Source: Oscillospiraceae bacterium (lineage in GTDB: Bacteria; Bacillota; Clostridia; Oscillospirales; Acutalibacteraceae). From it: a DNA stretch of 39,346 nucleotides. The stretch is taken from positions 1 to 39,346 of the forward strand of contig JAQXSC010000039.1 of NCBI GenBank assembly GCA_029218825.1, given 5' to 3'. The stretch's first letter is position 1. Each line of letters opens with the position of its first letter. The notes under the pieces were generated by a model. The model had not been told where the DNA came from. It saw only the letters and a list, made by a program, of their open reading frames with translations, and did no database searches. This document shows, in pieces, positions 33,256-39,346 of the stretch. A program made the position numbers and the translations under genes.

Positions 33256-36252
33256 CTATTGCAGAGTACCGGCGGTTGCAGAAGTGCATACCATATATTT
33301 ACCATCATAAAAAGACAGCGGAACGCTTTGTTCATCAACAACCTGACTAATCCAAGTTTGCTGAGTAGAGTCATAGGTTTGGAACTGCACCTTTATAACG
33401 TCTGTATATGTGGGGTTTTCTATAACTGTTTTATACACATAACGACCCTCTGAATAAAGTGTGTCGGTTTTTGTAAACCAATATGGGTGATAAGTGTTAG
33501 CACTGTCCTTAACATTCAGTTTAAAGGTATTTGACGACGCCTGTGAATCTGCGTCAGGCACCATATATACAGTATAACTTACCTGTGTAGTCGGAGTGCT
33601 TTCTGTAGTAGGCTGTGTAGCCTCTGTCGGTTCAACAGAGGCTGAGCCACAAGTGATTTTTAGAGTATTCTCTGTAGGATTATACACAAATTTCAAAGAT
33701 ACGCTTGTTGACAAGCCCTTTATTGTAATACTCTTGCCTTTTGTTTTAGAGTTCAAAAGAGTATAGTCATATACTGCGTCAGGAGAATATGTAAAGTTTG
33801 TACTTGCAGGAACACAGTTATAAGTCTTGTCGGAATTGTTATATATATTAATGCTCATATTACTGCTGTCCTTTGGAACAAAGTCAAGTGCATATGTTCC
33901 GTCTGACTGCGGTACAAGGAATGTATCTATTGTTGTCCAAGCGTGAGAAGTTGAGTTGAAATAGCAAAGTGCGTAACGGTTACTGTCATCAATAATTTGA
34001 GTAGTTGTAGGAGGAATTGTAGGTTCTTCTCCACCCTCAAAAGTGAAGTTGCCCACTGTCAATTTTCCTTTTGATGTGTTGCCGTCAAGGTAGAAACAGT
34101 TACCTTCATAGTCGCTTAATCCGATGTCAACAGTCTGGTCTGTGCCGTTGGTAAAGATTAGATTCTTATACTGTCCTGCTGATTCAAACTTAATGCCGTA
34201 AACATCATGTGTTCCGTTTGTTCCAACCTTTTGCATAGGTACTCCCGGCCATTCAGCGATTTTATCTAAACCGGTCCAAGCGTAGCATTTTACTGTTGTC
34301 CAATCATTAGTATTTTCAAAATAGTAGGTATCTCCGATAGGATAAACAACCGGAACACCGATATATTCAACGATTGCGGAAAGTTCAGAAATGGCTGTTT
34401 CAAATTCTGCGATAACACTTTCATCGGCAGCGGTTTCACCTTTGTACTGATAGTACAACTTCTTTAACGCCTGATATTGGTCATAAGATGCGAAAGGATA
34501 TTTTAAATCAAGGTGCTGTTTTGCCAGTGCAAGTTCTTCGGTTAGCGTTGACGCACCAACTGAATATATGCTCTTTTTAGCAGAGGAAGTAAATGTATCG
34601 CTTTCAGGAGCAGGATATGGGAAAGTAGTAATTATATTTGCGATATACATTTGGATTGTTGTAGCATCCCTCACGTCAACCTTATTGTCAAAGGTAACGT
34701 CTGCAACTGCAAGTGCCTCTGTGCTTAACAGATTAGTCTCTGCAATATGCCTCTGTACAGCAGTTGCATCGGAAATATCAACCACACCGTTGCCGTTCGT
34801 ATCTCCCATTAATGTATAAACAGGTGTTGTTTCCGTAGTCGGCTGTGTATCAGCGCTTGTAGGAGGAGCAGTTGTAACGCTTTCTGACGGATTTGTCGGA
34901 TTTGTGCTTTCCGGAGTTGACTGTCTTGAACCCTCCATAACGTATGAATATGCAGGGTAAATAAGTTCGTCGGTTAGGTTAGCACCATAGTAAACTACCT
35001 GATTTTCATAGGTTTCCACGTAATAACCCTGTGAGTTATATCCCAGACCGTTTCTGTAATCAAGTCCGTTATCAGAGGAATTTGCCTTGGTTGTGCCTGC
35101 AACAGAAGGATTGTGAATCATATTTGCTGCTGTACCGTTTTCGTCAGAGTAGTTATAGCCCATCGAAAAGTCCTCGTGGGTATGACCTGACATCCAAATA
35201 ACATCAGGATATTTAATCAGCAAGTTTTTGAATTGAACCGTTGAAACGTAGGATTCGCTTAAATGAGCCTTGTAGTAAGGGCTGATCATTCTGTCTCCGG
35301 CACCAAAGCCTTTGATTGGTGAGTGTTCAACAATATAGATATTTTTACCCTTGCCGTAGTTTTCGCTTAACAGATTTGAAAGCCAGGTAATTTGCTCTTG
35401 TGAAAATTCGTCTGCACCGGCGGGATTTCCGTCTTTTTCCAAAGCCATAAATATAAAGATATCCCCTGTTTTCTTTTCTGTTACGTAATAGTAAGGCTTG
35501 TTAGCGTCATAATTTGCAATAGTATTATCAGTACCTGTTGCCTTTACAAAGGTAGTGTTGCCCTTTGTAGGACTGTCCTTTAAATCGTGGTTGCCGTTTG
35601 ACTCCCAAACAGGATTTACGTAGTCAGACTCTGCAAGGATTCTTTCATATCTGTCCCACTCTGCCGTTCTGCCGAAAGTTACAGTGTCACCTGAAGTTAC
35701 TATAAAATCCGTACCCTTATCAACGCCGAATTTTAAAGCCTGTGCCAAATTTTTCGGAGCATTTACAAAATAGTTGTCGTCTGCAATATGAATATCCGAG
35801 TAGGAATTAAACTTGTAAAGAAGTTCGCCGCCGTTAAATTGCTTTTCTACAGGAATGTTGTAAACTGCAACTGCGTTTGCTACGGATTTGTCGTCGGTTG
35901 TTGTTGCAATAACTTTTGTTGCACCCTGCGGAATAACCGTGTGGTAGCCAAACTTAAACTCTTTGCTGCTGTCTGCAGATACAGTTAGAGAAGTGATGGC
36001 ATAGTAACCCTCAAGAGCCTTTGTATCGTCAGCCCAGTAAAGGTTGTATTTGCCCTCCGTGTCGGTGGAGAGTGTAATTGTACCCTCGGCATAGCCGGAA
36101 GTATCTTTGTCATTTCCTGTGAAAACGTAATCGATAGTAGTACCTGTTTCCGCATTTACAGTAACGGCAAAAACAGAAACTACCGAAAACATCAGCACTA
36201 AAGACATAATAATTGCCAATGATTTTTTAGATAATCTAATAGCCTTTGACAT
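33256..36252 (-). CDS. Secreted metallophosphoesterase with dockerin and CBM26-like module
   Basis: A 998-residue secreted protein with the ribosome site GAGGTG. Signal peptide about 1-34; a beta-rich N-terminal segment; calcineurin-like phosphoesterase (about 145-430) with its motifs in order: SYSDIHI (Asp, His), TSGDTV, NGNHD, VEHSP and SGHTHED. A Ser/Thr/Pro linker leads to a two-repeat type I dockerin (about 482-545; GDTNGNGVVDISDATAVQ, ADVTFDNKVDVRDATTIQ), then a short helical domain, a CBM26-like starch-binding module (about 641-735; YYFENTNDW, AWTGLDKIAEWPGVPM) and two further beta-rich modules separated by Thr-rich linkers, with no obvious hydrolase. The combination suggests an enzyme that removes phosphate from an extracellular substrate (phosphorylated starch, nucleotide or phosphosugar) while attached to a scaffold. 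The substrate is inferred. Confidence 0.88.
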   Translation of the reverse strand: MSKAIRLSKKSLAIIMSLVLMFSVVSVFAVTVNAETGTTIDYVFTGNDKDTSGYAEGTITLSTDTEGKYNLYWADDTKALEGYYAITSLTVSADSSKEFKFGYHTVIPQGATKVIATTTDDKSVANAVAVYNIPVEKQFNGGELLYKFNSYSDIHIADDNYFVNAPKNLAQALKFGVDKGTDFIVTSGDTVTFGRTAEWDRYERILAESDYVNPVWESNGNHDLKDSPTKGNTTFVKATGTDNTIANYDANKPYYYVTEKKTGDIFIFMALEKDGNPAGADEFSQEQITWLSNLLSENYGKGKNIYIVEHSPIKGFGAGDRMISPYYKAHLSESYVSTVQFKNLLIKYPDVIWMSGHTHEDFSMGYNYSDENGTAANMIHNPSVAGTTKANSSDNGLDYRNGLGYNSQGYYVETYENQVVYYGANLTDELIYPAYSYVMEGSRQSTPESTNPTNPSESVTTAPPTSADTQPTTETTPVYTLMGDTNGNGVVDISDATAVQRHIAETNLLSTEALAVADVTFDNKVDVRDATTIQMYIANIITTFPYPAPESDTFTSSAKKSIYSVGASTLTEELALAKQHLDLKYPFASYDQYQALKKLYYQYKGETAADESVIAEFETAISELSAIVEYIGVPVVYPIGDTYYFENTNDWTTVKCYAWTGLDKIAEWPGVPMQKVGTNGTHDVYGIKFESAGQYKNLIFTNGTDQTVDIGLSDYEGNCFYLDGNTSKGKLTVGNFTFEGGEEPTIPPTTTQIIDDSNRYALCYFNSTSHAWTTIDTFLVPQSDGTYALDFVPKDSSNMSINIYNNSDKTYNCVPASTNFTYSPDAVYDYTLLNSKTKGKSITIKGLSTSVSLKFVYNPTENTLKITCGSASVEPTEATQPTTESTPTTQVSYTVYMVPDADSQASSNTFKLNVKDSANTYHPYWFTKTDTLYSEGRYVYKTVIENPTYTDVIKVQFQTYDSTQQTWISQVVDEQSVPLSFYDGKYMVCTSATAGTLQ

Positions 36253-36314
36253 ATACAGTCACCTCATTTTTTATTCTAATTAAATTATATACCCATTTTT
36301 ATCATTGGTATAGC

Positions 36315-36380
36315 AAAAAAGTGCTTTAAATATAGTTAATATTTGCTGTTGATAGTAAATATTAACAATTTAAAGCACTT
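36315..36380 (-). terminator. Long terminator hairpin after the CHAP hydrolase gene
   Basis: A 62-base hairpin: AAGTGCTTTAAAT and GTTAATATTT pair with AAATATTAAC and ATTTAAAGCACTT, with a small bulge, around a 12-base loop. On the minus strand it is followed by TTTTGC after the closing AAGCACTT. It lies 15 bases after the stop at 36396 and upstream of the phosphoesterase gene. Confidence 0.85.
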
Positions 36381-36395
36381 GTATTTGTATATTAT

Positions 36396-38597
36396 TTAAG
36401 CCTCTTTAACTTTCACTACACATTCCAAAATTCTGTTATCAACTGTAGCGGTAATTGTGGCTTTTCCAACGCCGATACCCAACACCTTGCCTTTTGTGTT
36501 CACCTTAACAATCTTTTTGTTTGGACTTTTCCAAACAATGTTGTTATCCTTGTTTTGGGATACGGTGAGGAATTTGTATTCGCCCACCTTTAATTTCAAC
36601 TTTGTTTTGGATAAAACAGGGTCATAAACGGAAATTTCGCAGGTCATAAGTATTCCATTCCGTTTAGCCTTGATTGTTGTGGTGCCGTAGCCTTTGCCTG
36701 TAACAACGCCTTTTGAATTTACAGTAGCAACAGCCTTGTTTGTGCTTGACCACTTAACAGTACCGTCACCGCCCTTTACCGCTAAAGCAACGGCGTCACC
36801 TTTGAACAAAGGAAGTTCTGTATCCGTAAGTCTTGGATTGATTACAGTGACTTTGAATTTCATTTCATACTCGCCGTTTACAACGTTGATAGTTGTTGTA
36901 CCGGCAGACAGTCCGGTAACAACGCCCTCATCGTTGACTGTAGCGATTTTTTCGTCCCGACTTGTAAAGGTACTTTTCCCTGTTTTTGCTTTAACAGTAA
37001 TGGGGTACGTTGCCTTCAGGTAAATTGTTTTCTCGGTTTTCTTAAGGAAAGGACGTTTCAGATATACCTTTCCGTCGATAGAGCCGTTTACATATTTACA
37101 TTGGCTGATAACAACCCAACCCTTTGTGGATTTATATGTAGTTTCTCCCCAAGTGTAGGTATCGGAATACTTTACGTTTGTAACTTTTAGAGCCGTTCCC
37201 TTAGGAATAAGCACCGTTTTGTTGCCCATATAGTTGTCGTACAGATAGGCAATATCGCTGTTTACAGTAAAGTTTTCGTATGTAGTAGGCTCTTTGGTAA
37301 CAGTAACCTCACAACTTACCTCAGTTGTTCCCTTTGTGGCTGTTATGGTTGCCTTGCCTTCGCCGATGCCTTTTACGTTTCCGTTTGCGTCAACCTTTGC
37401 AATAGTTTTGTCGGAACTTGCCCAAGCGTCTATTGAGGACAAGGCGCCTACTGTCAACTGAATTTTATCGCCGATGCAAACTGTTGGATTCTTCTGGTCA
37501 AAGGTAGGATTATTAACGGTTACCTGACATTTTGAACTGCCTGTATTTGTCTTGCAGGTAATAGTAGCGTTGCCCTTGCCCACAGCGGTAATTTTGCCGT
37601 TTTTATTAACGGTAGCAACCTCTTTCTTTGAACTTGAATACTTCGCCCCAAGCCCATTTGTAACGGAAAGTTTTTTACTCTGAGTTGCATACAAAGATAA
37701 AGTTGCAGGCGATACTTTAGGGGGAAGTTGGTAGTACTCTCCGTCTATGTTACCTTGAATATAAGTGCAGTAATCAAGAGCACACCAGCCTGTTTTACCG
37801 TTATGCTTTGTATATCCCCACAGATAACCGCCGCTTTGCTTGAAATCCGTTACCTTTAACAACTGTCCCATTGAGATAGTTGTCAGTTTTTCGGAACTTG
37901 TGGAATAACTGCTCCTGAGCATAAGCACGTCAGCGTCGGTAACCTGCCATTGTTCGTGGTCAGTAGGCTCGTCCTCAGGGGGAACATATACGTTACCGCT
38001 GTATCTTGGAGTGCCGTAGCCGATTACGTAACTGCTTTTCAGCATACGGCTGGAGTTAGTTTTAAACTCGCACACCGACGCATTAGTTGAGTTACCCTCA
38101 ATTACGTGGAGATAACTTCCGTTTGTACCAACGACTACACCTGTATGATCGGACACAGCACTGCTTCCGGAGTTACGATAGAAAACAACGTCGCCCATTT
38201 GAGGGGTATATTTACCGCCGTAGTATTGGCTGTCGTGCCATTGTCCCTGACTTTGGAACCATCTTACCCAAGCACTGCAAGAGGCATGTTTCGGCAAAAT
38301 AGCCTGAGATACCCCTGCCTGATCGGCGCACCAACTTACAAACATTGCGCACCAAGGCTGATTTACAAAAATCTCATTGTACCAATATCCGTACTTTGTT
38401 CCGCCCACTTGCTTATATCCTATTTGTGTACGTGCAACTCCCACTATATCCGCAGCACCCCTGCCTGTGTTTTTATAGGTGTTGGGGTGAGTTTTAGGAT
38501 AGGAAGCCGCAGACACGCTTGTCTGTGAAAATACAACTGCAAATATCAGTAATATACATAGTAACAAAGCAGACGAACGTTTTGTTATTACTGCCAT
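36396..38597 (-). CDS. Secreted CHAP-domain wall hydrolase with SH3 and BIG2 repeats
   Basis: A 733-residue secreted protein: signal peptide (1-30); CHAP domain (about 48-200) with the catalytic Cys83 in PWCAMFVSWC, His151 in DHTGVVVG and the polar residue in VIEGNS; an SH3b-like domain (about 217-285); two BIG2 Ig-like units (about 295-365, 366-438); a second SH3b-like domain (about 442-508); and three further BIG2 units to the end. CHAP enzymes cut peptidoglycan as amidases or endopeptidases. The two SH3b domains probably bind cell wall; the BIG2 units act as spacers or adhesive parts. The start has the ribosome site AAGGA. It may serve wall turnover, cell separation or competition; it has a strong promoter with a palindrome at its predicted start site. 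Confidence 0.92.
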   Translation of the reverse strand: MAVITKRSSALLLCILLIFAVVFSQTSVSAASYPKTHPNTYKNTGRGAADIVGVARTQIGYKQVGGTKYGYWYNEIFVNQPWCAMFVSWCADQAGVSQAILPKHASCSAWVRWFQSQGQWHDSQYYGGKYTPQMGDVVFYRNSGSSAVSDHTGVVVGTNGSYLHVIEGNSTNASVCEFKTNSSRMLKSSYVIGYGTPRYSGNVYVPPEDEPTDHEQWQVTDADVLMLRSSYSTSSEKLTTISMGQLLKVTDFKQSGGYLWGYTKHNGKTGWCALDYCTYIQGNIDGEYYQLPPKVSPATLSLYATQSKKLSVTNGLGAKYSSSKKEVATVNKNGKITAVGKGNATITCKTNTGSSKCQVTVNNPTFDQKNPTVCIGDKIQLTVGALSSIDAWASSDKTIAKVDANGNVKGIGEGKATITATKGTTEVSCEVTVTKEPTTYENFTVNSDIAYLYDNYMGNKTVLIPKGTALKVTNVKYSDTYTWGETTYKSTKGWVVISQCKYVNGSIDGKVYLKRPFLKKTEKTIYLKATYPITVKAKTGKSTFTSRDEKIATVNDEGVVTGLSAGTTTINVVNGEYEMKFKVTVINPRLTDTELPLFKGDAVALAVKGGDGTVKWSSTNKAVATVNSKGVVTGKGYGTTTIKAKRNGILMTCEISVYDPVLSKTKLKLKVGEYKFLTVSQNKDNNIVWKSPNKKIVKVNTKGKVLGIGVGKATITATVDNRILECVVKVKEA

Positions 38598-38640
38598 AAT
38601 GTCATTCCTTATTTAAAAGTAATTTAATACTTTTTAATTC

Positions 38641-38667
38641 ATTATTTGTCATATTTCGACAAATAAT
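38641..38667. promoter_or_regulatory. Palindrome at the predicted start site of the CHAP hydrolase gene
   Basis: Perfect 10-bp arms ATTATTTGTC/GACAAATAAT (38641-38650 and 38658-38667), 7-base spacer. On the minus strand it begins 6 bases after the -10, thus at about the transcription start. It can be an operator for a dimeric repressor or a 5'-UTR hairpin that protects the mRNA. I know no regulator with this exact site. Confidence 0.65.
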
Positions 38668-38673
38668 AAAATA

Positions 38674-38702
38674 ATTATAACACACAAAAAATTATAGGTC
38701 AA
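38674..38702 (-). promoter_or_regulatory. Promoter of the CHAP hydrolase gene
   Basis: On the minus strand TTGACC (38697-38702), a 17-base spacer and perfect TATAAT (38674-38679). The predicted 5' leader is about 70 bases. Confidence 0.88.
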
Positions 38703-38767
38703 CAAAAAGAGGGTGGAACTTATTGGATAATATCAGCCCTTAAATTAATATTTTTTCCTGTACTCTA

Positions 38768-38796
38768 TTGATAAAGTGGAAAAAATTTAATATAAT
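38768..38796 (+). promoter_or_regulatory. Promoter of leuC
   Basis: TTGATA (38768-38773), a 17-base spacer and perfect TATAAT (38791-38796), 28 bases before the ATG. The leader is too short for a T-box or attenuator. Confidence 0.88.
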
Positions 38797-38824
38797 AGGT
38801 ATATTACAAAAGGAGTTGATAGAT

Positions 38825-39346
38825 ATGGGAATGACTATGTCCCAGAAAATTCTTGCGGCTCACGCAGGACTTTCAAGTGTAAAAGCAGGTCAACTTATTG
38901 AAGCACAACTTGACTTGGTTTTGGGTAATGACGTTACAACCCCTGTTGCCATAAACGTATTTGAAGAAAACAACGCAACAGCGGTTTTTGACAACACAAA
39001 AATTGCAATGATTATGGATCACTTTGCTCCAAATAAGGATATTAAAGCGGCTACTCTTGTAAAGCAGGTTAGAACATTTGCTGACAAGTACGATATTAAA
39101 AACTATCGTGACGTAGGTCAGATGGGCATTGAACACGCTTTGCTCCCGGAAATGGGACTTGTAGGTCCCGGATGTCTTTGCATAGGCGCAGACTCGCACA
39201 CCTGCACCTACGGCGCACTCGGTGCATTTTCAACAGGCGTAGGCTCAACAGATATGGCGGCAGGTATGGTTACCGGTAAGGCTTGGTTTAAGGTTCCGTC
39301 AGCCATTAAGGTTGTTATTACAGGTAAGAAGGCATCATTTATCAGC
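38825..39346 (+). CDS. leuC: 3-isopropylmalate dehydratase large subunit, 5' part
   Basis: The first 174 residues of an aconitase-family protein; the gene runs off the right edge. The start is ATG 38825 with AAAGGAG. The segments [27 protein letters not shown] and [20 protein letters not shown] are the family's iron-sulfur and substrate region; the Cys of SHTC is one cluster ligand. The size and start fit the LeuC/HacA type, which with LeuD isomerises 2- to 3-isopropylmalate in leucine synthesis. Homoaconitase or another isomerase of the same type cannot be excluded from this part alone. Transcribed divergently from the CHAP gene. Confidence 0.9.
   Translation, partial: MGMTMSQKILAAHAGLSSVKAGQLIEAQLDLVLGNDVTTPVAINVFEENNATAVFDNTKIAMIMDHFAPNKDIKAATLVKQVRTFADKYDIKNYRDVGQMGIEHALLPEMGLVGPGCLCIGADSHTCTYGALGAFSTGVGSTDMAAGMVTGKAWFKVPSAIKVVITGKKASFIS

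Noticed and set aside
38797-38824. T-box or leucine attenuator before leuC
   Set aside because: Only 28 bases separate the -10 from the ATG, so no such leader can exist from this promoter.
1-39346. CRISPR arrays, tRNA or rRNA genes, transposases
   Set aside because: I looked for spaced direct repeats, tRNA-like cloverleafs and transposase motifs and saw none; the only tandem repeats are the two heptamer arrays. No computation was run.

Overview
The window looks like the chromosome of an anaerobic, low-GC Gram-positive gut bacterium of the Clostridia, most likely Ruminococcaceae/Oscillospiraceae. The evidence is strong AGGAGG-type ribosome sites, sigma-A promoters, a sortase, many secreted proteins with fibronectin-III-like and BIG2 Ig-like domains, and several type I dockerins. 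Two dockerin proteins also carry what look like CBM26-type starch-binding modules, which recalls Ruminococcus bromii and its relatives. The genus is an inference from protein style, not from a marker gene. Both window edges cut a gene, and no gap between genes exceeds 300 bases.

Layout. (1) 1-6.4 kb: the 3' end of an InlB-repeat surface protein, then three separately transcribed minus-strand genes for secreted proteins: two paralogous FN3/BIG2 proteins and, between them, a beta-helix/dockerin protein. (2) 6.5-8.6 kb: a minus-strand operon of a small secreted protein with a C-terminal membrane anchor, a sortase and a membrane protein. (3) 8.87-27.6 kb: a long plus-strand Wzy-type capsule/exopolysaccharide operon, divergent from the sortase operon. 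(4) 27.65-29.2 kb: a lone phage-tail-fibre-like gene on the minus strand, convergent with the capsule operon. (5) 29.3-30.25 kb: a 44-residue membrane peptide and a TatD-family nuclease. (6) 30.5-38.6 kb: minus-strand genes for a dockerin mini-protein, a DHHW/AlgX-like protein, an AraC-type regulator, a large metallophosphoesterase-dockerin protein and a CHAP-domain wall hydrolase. (7) From 38.8 kb: the start of leuC.

How the genes work together. The capsule operon holds the Wzz-like regulator and BY-kinase, the initiating sugar-phosphate transferase, the complete dTDP-L-rhamnose pathway (rfbA, B, D, C), and a Cps2T-like rhamnosyltransferase. It continues with GT61, LicD, two GT2 and one GT4 proteins, the Wzy polymerase, the Wzx flippase and two pyruvyltransferase-like proteins flanking Wzx. 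Its last gene is an F420-hydrogenase-beta-type iron-sulfur protein. In this sequence that gene is split into two frames at a run of seven A's; removing one A restores a single 394-residue reading frame.

The points most worth a second look are that A7 frameshift, the sortase operon with a non-canonical sorting signal (IKTTG), the lone tail-fibre gene, the dockerins on non-glycosidase proteins, the heptamer repeats abutting or entering gene ends, and the structured intergenic element at 30290-30409. A 10-bp palindrome at the expected transcription start of the wall hydrolase also stands out.
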